The translations under genes and the position numbers were made by a program. From the NCBI GenBank assembly GCA_028277845.1, contig JANQFL010000038.1, forward strand, positions 41,559 to 105,558: a stretch of 64,000 bases of DNA. The letters are read 5' to 3'. The notes under the pieces were generated by a model that did not search any database, was not told the DNA's origin, and saw only the letters and a program-made list of their open reading frames with translations. Source of the stretch: Sneathiellales bacterium (GTDB lineage: Bacteria; Pseudomonadota; Alphaproteobacteria; JANQFL01). This document shows positions 22,120-31,801 of the stretch, piece after piece; position 1 is the stretch's first letter; the number at the start of each line of letters is the position of its first letter.

Positions 22120-23433
22120 ATGAAAGGGCAAAAAACACTCGTCGCCCTGACGGCCGCCGCCGCGTTCGGTCTGGCCGCCGGTCAGGCCGGTGCCGTGACC
22201 GAAATCCAGTGGTGGCATGCCATGGGCGGCACCAACGGCGAACGCGTCAACAAAATCGCCGCCGACTTTAACGCGACCCAGTCCGAATACAAAGTCGTCC
22301 CGGCGTTCAAAGGCAACTACACCGAGACCATGACGGCGGCGATCGCGGCCTTCCGGGCCAAGAAGCAGCCGCACATCGTGCAGGTCTTCGAAGTGGGCAC
22401 CGCGACCATGATGGCCGCCGAGGGCGCCGTCTATCCCATCGAACAGGTCATGAAGGACGCCGGCGAGCCGTTCGACAAGTCGGTCTACCTGCCGGCCGTG
22501 ATCAGCTACTACCAGACGCCGCAGGGCCAGTTGCTGTCCATGCCGTTCAACTCGTCGACGCCGGTGCTGTGGTACAACAAGGACGCCTTCAAGAAGGCCG
22601 GCATTTCCTCGCCGCCCAAGACCTGGAACGACATGAAGTCCGCCTCCGAGAAGCTGGTCAAGGCCGGGTACAAGTGCGGTTTCTCGTTCGGCTGGCAGTC
22701 CTGGGTGATGATCGAAAACTACAGCGCCTGGCATAATCTGGCGCTCGGCACCAAGGAAAACGGCTTTGCCGGTCTCGACACCGAATTCCAGTTCAACAAC
22801 GCCTCGGTCAAGAAGCGCCTGGCCACCATCGCCGACTGGTCGAAAGACAAGCTGTTCACCTACGGCGGCCGCCGCGGCGACAGCCTGTCCATGTACACCA
22901 ACGGCGAATGCGGCATGTGGATGAACTCGTCGGCCTATTACGGCTCGATCAAGAAGCAGGCCAAGTTCGAATTCGCCCAGACCATGCTGCCGCTGGATTC
23001 CGACGTGGCCTCCGCGCCGCAGAACTCGATCATCGGCGGCGCCACCTTGTGGGTGCTGAAGGGCCGCGACCAGGGCGACTACAAGGGCGTCGCCAAGTTC
23101 ATGAACTTCCTGTCCTCGCCGGAAGTGCAGGCCTGGTGGCATCAGGAAACCGGTTATGTGCCGATCACCACGCCGGCCTACGAACTGTCCAAGAAGCAGG
23201 GCTTCTACGACAAGAACCCCGGCACCGACACCGCCATCAAGCAGCTCAGCCTGAACACGCCGACCCCCAATTCGCGGGGCCTGCGGTTCGGCAGCTTCGT
23301 GCAGATCCGTGACATCCTGAACGAGGAAATGGAAGCGCTCTGGAGCGGCCAGAAGACCGCCGACAAGGCGCTCGACGATGCCGCCGCCCGCGGCAACAAG
23401 CTGCTGCGCAAGTTCGAGAAGGCCAACAAATAG
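22120..23433 (+). CDS. ugpB: sn-Glycerol-3-phosphate ABC transporter, periplasmic binding protein
   Basis: A 437-residue extracellular solute-binding protein (family 1). The signal peptide covers about residues 1-25 (KGQKTLVALTAAAAFGLAAGQAGA, cut near AGA). The mature N-terminus EIQWWHAMGG and the downstream NSSTPVLWYNKDAFKKAG and MWMNSSAYYG are UgpB-like. ATG at 22120 has GAGAGG at 22105-22110; the frame opens ten codons earlier without a signal-peptide start. A Pho box lies about 80 bases upstream. A perfect 11-bp stem-loop follows the stop, which would protect the 3' end and allow far more binding protein than permease. Confidence 0.95.
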   Translation: MKGQKTLVALTAAAAFGLAAGQAGAVTEIQWWHAMGGTNGERVNKIAADFNATQSEYKVVPAFKGNYTETMTAAIAAFRAKKQPHIVQVFEVGTATMMAAEGAVYPIEQVMKDAGEPFDKSVYLPAVISYYQTPQGQLLSMPFNSSTPVLWYNKDAFKKAGISSPPKTWNDMKSASEKLVKAGYKCGFSFGWQSWVMIENYSAWHNLALGTKENGFAGLDTEFQFNNASVKKRLATIADWSKDKLFTYGGRRGDSLSMYTNGECGMWMNSSAYYGSIKKQAKFEFAQTMLPLDSDVASAPQNSIIGGATLWVLKGRDQGDYKGVAKFMNFLSSPEVQAWWHQETGYVPITTPAYELSKKQGFYDKNPGTDTAIKQLSLNTPTPNSRGLRFGSFVQIRDILNEEMEALWSGQKTADKALDDAAARGNKLLRKFEKANK

Positions 23434-23454
23434 GCCAATCACTGGACTGAACAC

Positions 23455-23482
23455 CCTGCCCCGGCCACAATGCCGGGGCAGG
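23455..23482 (+). terminator. Stem-loop between ugpB and ugpA (partial terminator / mRNA stabiliser)
   Basis: A perfect 11-bp GC-rich stem (23455-23465 pairing with 23472-23482) with a 6-base loop is followed by ATTCTTTTG. It sits directly after ugpB and before ugpA. Such hairpins after the binding-protein gene are typical of ABC operons, attenuating downstream expression and protecting the upstream transcript. The T tract is interrupted, so read-through is expected. Confidence 0.8.
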
Positions 23483-23512
23483 ATTCTTTTGTTCCCAGCG
23501 GTGTGATCCCCG

Positions 23513-24394
23513 ATGCTCAAACGCGTTCACTTCGAACCATCGATACTGCCGTTTTTGCTGGTCGCGCCACAGATCGTCATCACCGTCGTTTTCTTCATCT
23601 GGCCGGCCAGCCAGGCGCTGTATCAATCGGTGCTGGTGGAAGACGCCTTCGGCCTGAGCACCGAGTTCGTCTATTTCGACAATTTCATCGAACTGGCCGG
23701 AGACGAGCACTATCTCGGCGCGTTTTCGCGCACCGCCCTGTTCTCGTTCCTCGTGGCGTTCCTCGCCATGGCGTTCGCCCTGATCCTGGCCGTGATGGCC
23801 GACCGGGTGATCAAGGGCGGCACTACCTACCGTACCCTGCTGATCTGGCCCTACGCGGTGGCCCCCGTGGTCGCGGGCGCCTTGTGGGTGTTCATGTTCG
23901 ATCCCACGCTGGGCCTGATCACCTACGCCCTGACGGGTCTCGGCGTCGACTGGAACCACAAACTCAACGGTCCCCAGGCCATGACCCTGGTGATCATCGC
24001 CGCCGCCTGGAAACAGGTGGCCTACAATTTCCTGTTCTTCCTGGCCGGCATGCAAGCCATCCCGAAATCGCTGATCGAGGCGGCGGCCATAGACGGTGCC
24101 GGTCCCGCGCGCCGGTTCTGGACGATCGTCTTCCCACTGATTTCGCCGACCACGTTCTTCCTGCTGGTGATCAACATCGTCTACGCCTTCTTCGAGACCT
24201 TCGGCATCGTCCACGCCGTGACCCAGGGCGGTCCGGCCAAGGCGACCGAGATCCTGGTCTACAAGGTCTACAATGACGGCTTCATCGGCCTCGACCTGGG
24301 CGGTTCGGCGGCGCAGTCGGTCATCCTCATGCTGATCGTCATCACCCTGACGGTCATCCAGTTCCGCTACATCGAGAAGAAGGTGGAATACTGA
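23513..24394 (+). CDS. ugpA: sn-Glycerol-3-phosphate ABC transporter permease
   Basis: A 293-residue MalF-type inner-membrane permease with six predicted helices. The first is [23 protein letters not shown]. The ABC-coupling EAA loop reads [23 protein letters not shown], which docks with the ATPase. The stop TGA shares one base with the ugpE ATG (TGATG), giving translational coupling. Together with UgpE it forms the channel for glycerol-3-phosphate or glycerophosphodiesters. Confidence 0.94.
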   Translation: MLKRVHFEPSILPFLLVAPQIVITVVFFIWPASQALYQSVLVEDAFGLSTEFVYFDNFIELAGDEHYLGAFSRTALFSFLVAFLAMAFALILAVMADRVIKGGTTYRTLLIWPYAVAPVVAGALWVFMFDPTLGLITYALTGLGVDWNHKLNGPQAMTLVIIAAAWKQVAYNFLFFLAGMQAIPKSLIEAAAIDGAGPARRFWTIVFPLISPTTFFLLVINIVYAFFETFGIVHAVTQGGPAKATEILVYKVYNDGFIGLDLGGSAAQSVILMLIVITLTVIQFRYIEKKVEY

Positions 24395-25242
24395 TGATCG
24401 AAAACCGTCCCTGGGTGACCTTCCTGTCCCACGCGGTGCTGATCCTGGGCGTCGCCATCATCGCCTTTCCCATCTGGATCACCTTTGTCGCCGCGACCCA
24501 TGATTCGGTGCGTATGGTGCAGGTGCCGCTGCCGTTGCTGCCGGGCGATCAGTTCTTCAACAATCTGAAAATCGCTCTCGGCGAAGGCATCGAGGGCGCC
24601 GGCGGCCGGCCGGCCGGCATGATGCTGCTGAACAGCCTGGTCATGGCGCTGTCCATCGCCATCGGCAAGATCGTCATCTCCCTGCTGTCGGCCTTCGCCA
24701 TCGTCTATTTCCGCTTCCCGTTCCGCATGGGCTTTTTCTGGCTGATCTTCATCACGCTGATGCTGCCCGTCGAAGTGCGCATCCTGCCGACCTTCGAAGT
24801 GGTCGCCAATCTGGGCATGCTGAACACCTACGCCGGTTTGAGCATTCCCCTGATCGCGTCGGCGACGGCGACGTTCATGTTCCGCCAGGTGTTTCTCACC
24901 ATTCCCGACGAACTGCTGGAAGCGGCCCGCATCGACGGTGCCGGGCCCATGCGGTTCTTCATCGACATCCTGGTGCCCATGTCGCGCACCAACATCGCGG
25001 CGCTGTTCGTCATTCTCTTCATCTACGGCTGGAACCAATACCTCTGGCCGCTGCTGGTGACCACCGACGGCGACATGTACACCGTGGTCATGGGTATCAA
25101 GCAGATGCTCGAGGCGGCGGAACAGGCGCCGGAATGGAACATCATCATGATGACCACCATGCTGGCCATGCTGCCGCCGGTGGTGGTCGTCGTGTTCATG
25201 CAGAAGCTCTTCGTCAAGGGCCTGACCGAGACGGAAAAGTAA
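24394..25242 (+). CDS. ugpE: sn-Glycerol-3-phosphate ABC transporter permease
   Basis: A 282-residue MalG-type permease with six predicted helices. The EAA loop is [23 protein letters not shown]. The segment between helices 1 and 2 includes [14 protein letters not shown], as in UgpE. It starts on the last base of the ugpA stop, and the ugpC ATG follows after 19 bases. Confidence 0.94.
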   Translation: MIENRPWVTFLSHAVLILGVAIIAFPIWITFVAATHDSVRMVQVPLPLLPGDQFFNNLKIALGEGIEGAGGRPAGMMLLNSLVMALSIAIGKIVISLLSAFAIVYFRFPFRMGFFWLIFITLMLPVEVRILPTFEVVANLGMLNTYAGLSIPLIASATATFMFRQVFLTIPDELLEAARIDGAGPMRFFIDILVPMSRTNIAALFVILFIYGWNQYLWPLLVTTDGDMYTVVMGIKQMLEAAEQAPEWNIIMMTTMLAMLPPVVVVVFMQKLFVKGLTETEK

Positions 25243-25261
25243 TTGGGGGGCTAGTCAAACC

Positions 25262-26341
25262 ATGGCTCGGGTGACGGTGAACGGGGTGCAGAAGGTCTAC
25301 CCCAACGGCTTCAAGGCCATCCACGGCGTCGACATCGACATCGCCGACGGCGAGTTCGTCGTACTGGTCGGTCCGTCGGGCTGCGGCAAGTCCACCTTGC
25401 TGCGCATGGTCGCGGGGCTGGAACGGGTGACTGACGGCACCATCAGTATCGACGGCAAGGTGATCAACGACCTGGAGCCGGCCGAGCGGGACATCGCCAT
25501 GGTGTTCCAGAACTACGCCCTCTATCCCCACATGTCCGTCTACAACAACATGGCCTACGGCCTGAAGATCCGCGGCCTGTCGAAGGCGGAAATCGAGGAC
25601 CGGGTCAAAAAGGCCTCGGCCATCCTGGAGCTGAACGAGGATCTGCTGATCCGCTCGCCGCGGCAATTGTCGGGCGGCCAGCGCCAGCGCGTCGCCATGG
25701 GCCGGGCCATCGTGCGCGAGCCCAGCGTGTTCCTGTTTGACGAACCGCTCTCCAACCTGGACGCCAAGCTGCGCGTGCAGATGCGGCTCGAAATCAAGAA
25801 GCTGCAGGAACGGCTGGGCATCACCAGCATCTACGTCACCCATGACCAGGTGGAGGCCATGACGCTGGGCCACCGGCTCATGGTGCTGAACGAGGGCCGG
25901 GTCGAGCAGCTCGGTACGCCCATCGAACTGTACGAACGGCCGGCCAGCATTTTCGTCGCCGGATTCATCGGATCGCCGGCCATGAACTTCATGGACGCCA
26001 AGGTGGGTTCCGACAGCCGGTCCATCGACCTGCCGGGCGGCGAGCGCCTGCCGCTCAACGGGACCGGCGCCGAAGCCGGCCGGCCGGTAACCCTGGGGAT
26101 CCGGCCCGAGCATCTCGAGCGGGCATCGGGGCAGGAAGGCGTCGCCCACCTCAACGTGGACCTGATCGAACATCTGGGCGCCGATTCCCTGGTGCACGGG
26201 CATTTCGGCAACGACCGGACCGACCTGACGGTGCGCGTGCAGGGCACCCTCAATATGGGCCCGGGCGATACCTTCGACTTTTCGGTTGCGCCGGACCATC
26301 TGCATCTGTTTGATCCGCAAAGCGGCGCGCGCATCGCCTGA
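25262..26341 (+). CDS. ugpC: sn-Glycerol-3-phosphate ABC transporter ATP-binding protein
   Basis: A 359-residue MalK-type ATPase energising UgpAE. Walker A is GPSGCGKST, the signature is LSGGQRQR and Walker B is [12 protein letters not shown] with the following switch [15 protein letters not shown]. The C-terminal OB-type regulatory domain (about residues 235-359) includes the typical [14 protein letters not shown] segment ([10 protein letters not shown]). In E. coli this subunit is the target of inhibition by internal phosphate. It is followed 24 bases later by a phosphodiesterase gene in the same operon. Confidence 0.95.
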   Translation: MARVTVNGVQKVYPNGFKAIHGVDIDIADGEFVVLVGPSGCGKSTLLRMVAGLERVTDGTISIDGKVINDLEPAERDIAMVFQNYALYPHMSVYNNMAYGLKIRGLSKAEIEDRVKKASAILELNEDLLIRSPRQLSGGQRQRVAMGRAIVREPSVFLFDEPLSNLDAKLRVQMRLEIKKLQERLGITSIYVTHDQVEAMTLGHRLMVLNEGRVEQLGTPIELYERPASIFVAGFIGSPAMNFMDAKVGSDSRSIDLPGGERLPLNGTGAEAGRPVTLGIRPEHLERASGQEGVAHLNVDLIEHLGADSLVHGHFGNDRTDLTVRVQGTLNMGPGDTFDFSVAPDHLHLFDPQSGARIA

Positions 26342-26365
26342 TCTCCGGACGGTTCGAGGCCGGCC

Positions 26366-27172
26366 ATGAAATTCATCCACGTGACCGATCCCCATCTGGT
26401 CGCCCCGGGCGAGACCCTGTTCGATCTCGATCCGCTTGACCGGCTGAACGCATGCATCGACGACATCAACGCCCACCACGGGGACGCGGCGCTGTGCGTG
26501 TTTACCGGTGACCTGGCCGACCGGGGCGAAGTCGCCGCCTACGGCGGCCTGCGCCGGGCCTTGGACCGATTGGTGCCGCCCTGGCATCTGCTGATCGGCA
26601 ACCACGACGACCGGCCCGTCTTCGCTGACGCGTTTCCCGAAACGGCGTTGGATGAAAACGGTTTCGTGCAAAGCGTGCTGGAAACGGACGCCGGGGCGTT
26701 CGTGCTGTTGGATACGGTCGAAGCGGGAACACACGGCGGCCGGTTCTGCGAGAAACGTTGCCGTTGGTTGAAGGCGAGGCTGCAGGAACTGCGCGACCGG
26801 CCGGTTTTCCTGTTCATGCACCATCCGCCCTTCGACCTGCACATTCCCTGCCTCGACGAAATCGGACTGGCGGACCAGGACGCTTTCGCGGACGCCATCG
26901 CCGGGCACGGCAACATCCGGCATCTGTTTTTCGGCCACGCCCACCGGCCCATCGCTGGCAGCTGGCGCGGCATCCCCATCACCACCATGCGCGGCACCAA
27001 CCATGGCGTGCCGCTGGACCTGCATACCCGGGGCCGTGTCCCCAAAAGCCACGAGCCGCCGGCCTACGCCGTGGTGTTCGTCGATCCTCAAAGCGTCATC
27101 GTGCACTTCCACGATTATCTCGACAAAACCACGTTGGTCGCCGATGGGGACGGATACCGCTATGCCGAATGA
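26366..27172 (+). CDS. Calcineurin-like phosphodiesterase (GpdQ/CpdA-type), probable glycerophosphodiesterase
   Basis: A 268-residue binuclear metallophosphoesterase. The metal-ligand motifs appear in order: VTDPHL (Asp9, His11), GDLADRGE, GNHDDRP, the histidine in FMHHPP and GHAHRPI. There is no signal peptide, so it acts in the cytoplasm. Its place directly after ugpC, in a Pho-box operon, points to hydrolysis of imported glycerophosphodiesters (GpdQ-type) rather than cAMP. The stop overlaps the next gene by 11 bases. The substrate is inferred from context. Confidence 0.85.
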   Translation: MKFIHVTDPHLVAPGETLFDLDPLDRLNACIDDINAHHGDAALCVFTGDLADRGEVAAYGGLRRALDRLVPPWHLLIGNHDDRPVFADAFPETALDENGFVQSVLETDAGAFVLLDTVEAGTHGGRFCEKRCRWLKARLQELRDRPVFLFMHHPPFDLHIPCLDEIGLADQDAFADAIAGHGNIRHLFFGHAHRPIAGSWRGIPITTMRGTNHGVPLDLHTRGRVPKSHEPPAYAVVFVDPQSVIVHFHDYLDKTTLVADGDGYRYAE

Positions 27173-28289
27173 GCCCGCGGCTGGCTGGCGGCACGGCAAT
27201 CCGGTGGACGTGACGTTCGGACGGGGGGCATTCGATCGTCTCGACACGGTTTTGGACGGGCGCGCCTATGGCGTCGTGACCTACGACGAACCGGTCTTCG
27301 CGCACTGGACCGACCGCCTGGCCGGCGTGGCGGGGCAACCGGCTGCCGTGATCACCGATGTCACGCCCAATCCCGACTACCACAGCCTGACCCGTGCCTG
27401 CGCGGCGTTCGCCGACGTGCAAGACCGGGCGGAGGTCATCGTCGCGCTGGGCGGCGGCTCGGCCATCGACACGGCCAAGGTCGTGGCGGCATCGGGCGGC
27501 CGGTTCGGCCGGGTGCGGCGGTTCCTCGAAACCGGCGATGGCGCAGATGCGTTGTCGGCGGTGCCCATCATCGCCGTGCCGACCACGTCCGGCACCGGCA
27601 GCGAAGTGACGTGCTGGGCCACGGTGTGGGACACCGGCGGCGACCGCAAATTCTCCCTCAGCCGCCCGAACCTGTATCCGCGGCACGCCGTCGTCGATCC
27701 GCTGCTGACGGTGGGATCGCCCCGGAACCTGTCGGTCAGTTCCGGCCTCGACGCCTTGTCCCATGCCCTGGAAAGCATCTGGAACCTGCATGCGACACCG
27801 GCCTCCCGCGCCCTGGCCGTGGCGGCGGCGCGGGGCGTGCTGCGCTGGCTGCCCAAAGTGGCCGCCGACGGAAACGACATCGATGCCCGTGAAGGCATGG
27901 CCGAAGCCGCATTATTGGCCGGGCTGGCGTTTTCCCAAACCCGGACGGCGCTCGCCCATGCGCTTTCGTACCCGGTCACCCTGCGCCACGGCGTACCACA
28001 CGGCATCGCCTGCTCGTTTTCGTTGCCCTTCGTCCGCACCATGATTACCGGCTACGACGCCGACTGCGACGACGCCCTGCAACAGGTCTTTGGCAATGAC
28101 GACGAGGCGTTGGAGGAATTTCTGACCGGGCTCGGCATAGCCACCGATCCCGGCGCCTACGGCATCGGTGCTGACGAATGGCGTAATATCGTGTACGACG
28201 CCCTGGCGGGCGAGCGGGGGCGTAATTTCCTCGGCGATCCCGAGCGTGTCAGACAGGCCGTTGCGGCGGCCTGGCCGGTCGAGGAGTGA
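27162..28289 (+). CDS. Iron-containing alcohol dehydrogenase, possibly phosphonate-associated
   Basis: A 375-residue group III alcohol dehydrogenase. The NAD-binding GGGSAIDTAK lies at residues 97-106, followed by PTTSGTGSEVT. Metal ligands are Asp197 and His201 in SGLDALSHALES, then the histidines in ALAHALSYP and GVPHG. ATG at 27162 overlaps the phosphodiesterase end by 11 bases; the longer upstream frame is a shadow. The KFSLSRPNLYP segment recalls the subfamily linked with phosphonate use (phosphonoacetaldehyde reductase). In this operon it may reduce an aldehyde derived from a phosphonate or phosphodiester head group; the substrate is unproven. Confidence 0.82.
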   Translation: MPNEPAAGWRHGNPVDVTFGRGAFDRLDTVLDGRAYGVVTYDEPVFAHWTDRLAGVAGQPAAVITDVTPNPDYHSLTRACAAFADVQDRAEVIVALGGGSAIDTAKVVAASGGRFGRVRRFLETGDGADALSAVPIIAVPTTSGTGSEVTCWATVWDTGGDRKFSLSRPNLYPRHAVVDPLLTVGSPRNLSVSSGLDALSHALESIWNLHATPASRALAVAAARGVLRWLPKVAADGNDIDAREGMAEAALLAGLAFSQTRTALAHALSYPVTLRHGVPHGIACSFSLPFVRTMITGYDADCDDALQQVFGNDDEALEEFLTGLGIATDPGAYGIGADEWRNIVYDALAGERGRNFLGDPERVRQAVAAAWPVEE

Positions 28290-28292
28290 CCC

Positions 28293-29165
28293 ATGAAGGT
28301 GTTGTGCGCCAGTTACAATATTCATTTCGGCATCGGCCAGGACGGCCAGTACGACCTGGGCCGCATTGTCGATACGGTACGGGACGCCGACATCATCGCC
28401 ATGCAGGAGGTCATCCAGGGCTGGCCGGCGGCGCAATATGCCGACCAGGCGGCGGAGATCGCGGAAGCCTTGAATTTCCACTATGTGTACGGCTCCACCT
28501 TCGACGTGGATGCCAGCGAGACCGGTGCCGACGGTACCGTGCACAACCGCCGCCGCCGCTTCGGCAACATGGTGGCGAGCCGCTGGCCGATCCGTACCTC
28601 GCGCACCCTGCCGCTGCCCCACAACGCACTGCCCCATGCCTTCGATCTGCAGCGCTGCGCGGTAGAAGCCGTCGTCGCGGTGCCCGGTCGGGATGTGCGT
28701 GTCTACAGCGCGCACACCTCCCATGTGGCGCCGGGCCAGCGCATGCCGCAGGTCGAGGCGCTGTTGGAGATGATCGGTTCGGCGCCGGCCCAGGGCAAGG
28801 CCTGGGACCACGAGTACGACATGTTCCAGGTGCAGGGACTGGAGCGCTGCAGCATCCCCGACAGCGCCATCCTCATGGGCGATCTCAACTTCTCGCCCCA
28901 GGAGCCCGAATATCCGGTCATGTGCGGCGAGGTCACGCCCTTCGTCGGCCGCCAGCCGCGCGCCGACCAGTTGCTGGACGCCTGGGTGCTCGCCGGCAAT
29001 GACGAAAAGGTGGGCGACAGTTTCAACGAGCCGCAGCACCCGGGCTACCGCATCGACCATTGCCTGCTCACCCACGATCTGGTCGACGCCGTCACCAAGG
29101 CGTGGCTCGACAGCGCCGCCAAGGGATCGGACCACTATCCGTTGTTTGTGGAGTTGAATCTTTGA
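28293..29165 (+). CDS. Endonuclease/exonuclease/phosphatase (EEP) family hydrolase
   Basis: A 290-residue protein with the DNase I-like EEP fold. Landmarks in order are ASYNIHFGIG (first Asn), the metal-binding Glu in AMQEVIQGW, GDLNF, YRIDHCLL and the terminal SDHYPLFVEL. The fold covers phosphodiesterases acting on DNA, phosphoinositides or sphingomyelin. It starts three bases after the alcohol dehydrogenase stop as the last gene of the ugp operon, so a phospholipid or glycerophosphodiester substrate is more likely than DNA. No signal peptide is visible. A long palindrome follows its stop. Confidence 0.85.
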   Translation: MKVLCASYNIHFGIGQDGQYDLGRIVDTVRDADIIAMQEVIQGWPAAQYADQAAEIAEALNFHYVYGSTFDVDASETGADGTVHNRRRRFGNMVASRWPIRTSRTLPLPHNALPHAFDLQRCAVEAVVAVPGRDVRVYSAHTSHVAPGQRMPQVEALLEMIGSAPAQGKAWDHEYDMFQVQGLERCSIPDSAILMGDLNFSPQEPEYPVMCGEVTPFVGRQPRADQLLDAWVLAGNDEKVGDSFNEPQHPGYRIDHCLLTHDLVDAVTKAWLDSAAKGSDHYPLFVELNL

Positions 29166-29181
29166 TGTTAGGCACCTGAAG

Positions 29182-29252
29182 CCGGCCCGCCCCCCCTGCC
29201 CAACCACCCCTGAGTGTACCCTAGGGGTGGTTGGGCAGGGGGGGCGGGCCGG
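29182..29252. repeat. Perfect 29-bp-arm palindrome (copy 1 of a dispersed family)
   Basis: The left arm 29182-29210 and right arm 29224-29252 are exact reverse complements over 29 bases, with a 13-base spacer (29211-29223) containing GTACCCT. It lies between the convergent ends of the EEP hydrolase gene and the YcgN-like gene, so it could work as a bidirectional terminator-like hairpin, though neither side has a T tract. The inner arm CCCAACCACCC and the GTACCCT loop recur at 53328-53397, which marks a dispersed element. Confidence 0.9.
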
Positions 29253-29277
29253 CCCCGGCGTCATTTACAGAGATACC

Positions 29278-29715
29278 CTACTCCGGCCAGTCGACGATGT
29301 AGTCTTCCAAATCGCCGGCCTTGCGCTCGTCGACGACGCGGCCGCGCACCGAGATGCCGGCTTCGTGCACCGTGTTGGGATCGCCCGAGACCAATGGGTG
29401 CCACCACATCAGGTCCTTGCCCTCGGCCAGCAGGCGGTAGGCGCAGGTGCTGGGCATCCAGTGCAGTCTGCCGATCATGTCGGGCGTCAACACCAGGCAG
29501 TCGGGAACGAGGCGTTGCCGTTCGGCGTACTTGGTGCACGAACAGGTGCCCTGGTCGAGCAGCCGGCACACCACGTTGGTATAGACCACTTCGGCGGTCT
29601 CGATGTCCTCCAGCTTGTGCAGGCAACACCGGGCGCAGCCGTCGCACAGGGATTCCCATTCCGACCGCGTCATGTCGGCCGGCGCCTTGGTTTTCCAGAA
29701 CGGTTTCTCGCTCAC
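29278..29715 (-). CDS. YcgN-like cysteine-cluster protein (UPF0260)
   Basis: A 145-residue protein of the YcgN family, of unknown function. It is rich in conserved cysteines: [12 protein letters not shown] near the N-terminus, then [18 protein letters not shown] and [13 protein letters not shown], suggesting a metal or Fe-S cluster. The frame opens to 29808, inside the end of phaZ. GTG at 29715 is chosen because VSEKPFW matches the family N-terminus and avoids that overlap. No membrane segment is seen. It lies just downstream of phaZ on the same strand. Confidence 0.85.
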   Translation of the reverse strand: MSEKPFWKTKAPADMTRSEWESLCDGCARCCLHKLEDIETAEVVYTNVVCRLLDQGTCSCTKYAERQRLVPDCLVLTPDMIGRLHWMPSTCAYRLLAEGKDLMWWHPLVSGDPNTVHEAGISVRGRVVDERKAGDLEDYIVDWPE

Positions 29716-29743
29716 CGTTTCGGCCCATGGTTGCGGCGTGGCG

Positions 29744-30961
29744 TTATCCGTGTTTGCGGATGAACTTGGCGACGCGCGGGGCGATATTTTCGCGCCAGCG
29801 CCGGCCATTGAACACGCCGTAATGGCCCACCGATTTCTGCTCGTAATGGGCCCGCTTCGATTTGGCGATATTGACGCACAGGTCCTGGGCAGCCTTGGTC
29901 TGGCCCACGCCGGAAATGTCGTCGCGTTCGCCCTCGACGGTCATCAGCGCCGTTTTGGTGATGGCCTTGGGGTCGACCAGTTGGCCACGGTGTTCCATGG
30001 TGCCGCAGGGCAAGGCGTGGTCCTGGAACACGGTCTTGACCGTCTGCAGATAGTACTCGGCGGGCAGATCCATGACGGCGCGGTATTCGTCGTAAAACTC
30101 GCGATGCGCCGCGGCGCTGTCGCCGTCGCCCTTGATCAGGTTGTGATAGAGCTTGATATGGGCGCCCACGTGACGGTCCAGGTTCATGTGCATGAAACCG
30201 GTCAGTTGCAGGAAGCCCGGATACACCCGGCGCATATATCCGGGATACAGCGCCGGCACCCGGCTGATCACGGTGTGTTCGAACCACTCGATGGAGCGCG
30301 ACGTGGCCAGCTCGTTCGGCACGGTCGGATTGATACGGGTATCGATGGGACCGCCCATCAGGGTCATGGTCTTGGGCACGCACGGATCGTCCGCTTCCGA
30401 CATCAGCGACACCGCGGCGAGAGCCGGCACAGAAGGCTGGCACACCGCCAGAACATGGGTGTCCGGGCCCAGGTGGTGCAGGAAACCGATGATGTAGTCG
30501 ATATAGTCGTCCAGATCGAACGGCCCTTCGTCCAGCGGTACCGATCGGGCATCGCGCCAGTCCGTGATATAGACGTCGTGGTCCGGCAGCATGGCTTCGA
30601 CGGTCCCGCGCAACAGCGTGGCGAAGTGGCCGCTGAGCGGCGCCACGATCAGCAGATTGGGATCGTCGCGCTTGGCGTCGCGCCGGAAATGCTTGAGCTG
30701 GCAGAACGTCTTGCGGTCGACGATGTGCTCATGCACGTGCACCAGTTTGCCGTCGATAAACGTGTGGTCCAGGTTGAAGGCGGGTTTGCCGTATGGCTGC
30801 ACCGTGTGTTCGAACACCTCGCACGCGGCGGCGACGGCCTTGCCGGCGTGGGTGTACGACAACGGGTTGTAGGGATTGCGGAAAAACTGGCGTTGAAACT
30901 CTGCGGCCATGCGCCAGGGCGCGATCGTGGCGCGGCCGAACTCGTGCAAACGATACAGCAT
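29744..30961 (-). CDS. phaZ: Intracellular polyhydroxybutyrate depolymerase
   Basis: A 405-residue PHB granule depolymerase that releases 3-hydroxybutyrate from stored polymer. The nucleophile is Cys174 in the lipase-box-like [11 protein letters not shown]; intracellular PhaZ enzymes use Cys where extracellular ones use Ser. The start ATG at 30961 gives [20 protein letters not shown], the usual N-terminus with no signal peptide; the frame runs 43 codons further up without similarity. The C-terminal part ([16 protein letters not shown]) is the PHB depolymerase C domain. Carbon storage as PHB is thus expected in this organism. Confidence 0.94.
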   Translation of the reverse strand: MLYRLHEFGRATIAPWRMAAEFQRQFFRNPYNPLSYTHAGKAVAAACEVFEHTVQPYGKPAFNLDHTFIDGKLVHVHEHIVDRKTFCQLKHFRRDAKRDDPNLLIVAPLSGHFATLLRGTVEAMLPDHDVYITDWRDARSVPLDEGPFDLDDYIDYIIGFLHHLGPDTHVLAVCQPSVPALAAVSLMSEADDPCVPKTMTLMGGPIDTRINPTVPNELATSRSIEWFEHTVISRVPALYPGYMRRVYPGFLQLTGFMHMNLDRHVGAHIKLYHNLIKGDGDSAAAHREFYDEYRAVMDLPAEYYLQTVKTVFQDHALPCGTMEHRGQLVDPKAITKTALMTVEGERDDISGVGQTKAAQDLCVNIAKSKRAHYEQKSVGHYGVFNGRRWRENIAPRVAKFIRKHG

Positions 30962-31117
30962 GGACTGGCTAGAACTCCCTTGTCCGATCCAACCTGTGCG
31001 ATGGCGACACGGAACGCTGGCCTGCTTGTGTGCATCGCAACATGGCGAATTTATAGCACGATCAGGCAGCCAAGGCGAACCTTCAATCAATTCAACATGT
31101 TATGAGGAAATATTCGG

Positions 31118-31768
31118 TTAACGGCGACTGTCCAGCGCTAGGTGCGCCGCCAAACCGATCAAGGCGAATCCGGTAAACCGGCGCTGCCAGACCCAGAATT
31201 CCGGCCGGCCGGACAGCCACCGGCCCATGCGCCCGAACAGGGCCGCCAAGCCTATCGTCCACAGCAGGCCGCCGGCGGTGAACGTGGCCCCCAGCAGGAC
31301 CATCAGGGCGCCGAATCCGGCGCTGCCGGCGGACAGGTCGGCCGGTGCGAACTGGGGCAGGAAGGCCAGAAAGAACAGGGCGATCTTCGGGTTGAGGATG
31401 TTCACCAGCGCGCCCTGGACGAACACCCGCCTGGCGCTATGACCGTTGCCGTTGGCGGCCTGGAACCGGATATCGTCCCCGGACCGCAGAGTCTTGACGC
31501 CCAGATACAGCAGATAGGCGATGCCCAGCCACTTGATGGCCAGATAGGCGATGGGCGACACCGCCAGCAGGGCGGTCAGGCCGAACACCGCAAACAGGGT
31601 ATGCACCAGCAAACCGGCGCTGACGCCGAAGGCCGACATCACGCCGGCGCGGGTCCCCTGGCCGATACTGCGGGACGCGATGTAGATCATGTCCGGCCCC
31701 GGCGACAGATAAAGCGCGATCGTGGCGGCGGCGAACAGGGTCCAGGTCGCGGCGTCGGGCATCGGCAT
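31118..31768 (-). CDS. LysE/RhtB-family amino-acid exporter
   Basis: A 216-residue inner-membrane translocator with six predicted helices, family LysE/RhtB. The N-terminal LYLSPGPDMIYIASRSIGQG is the diagnostic motif, followed by GVMSAFGVSAGLLVHTLFA. The likely role is efflux of an amino acid such as homoserine, threonine or leucine; which one cannot be read. A 156-base gap separates it from the phaZ start. It follows the SCO gene on the same strand after 33 bases. Confidence 0.9.
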   Translation of the reverse strand: MPMPDAATWTLFAAATIALYLSPGPDMIYIASRSIGQGTRAGVMSAFGVSAGLLVHTLFAVFGLTALLAVSPIAYLAIKWLGIAYLLYLGVKTLRSGDDIRFQAANGNGHSARRVFVQGALVNILNPKIALFFLAFLPQFAPADLSAGSAGFGALMVLLGATFTAGGLLWTIGLAALFGRMGRWLSGRPEFWVWQRRFTGFALIGLAAHLALDSRR

Positions 31769-31801
31769 GTCGGTGCGTCTCCTGTGATCCGGCTGAGGCG
31801 A

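Noticed and set aside
29715..29808. A longer YcgN-like protein starting at 29808.
   Set aside because: The additional 31 residues are Ser/Pro/Ala-rich, lie inside the end of phaZ and do not resemble the family N-terminus, whereas the GTG at 29715 begins at the conserved SEKPFW.
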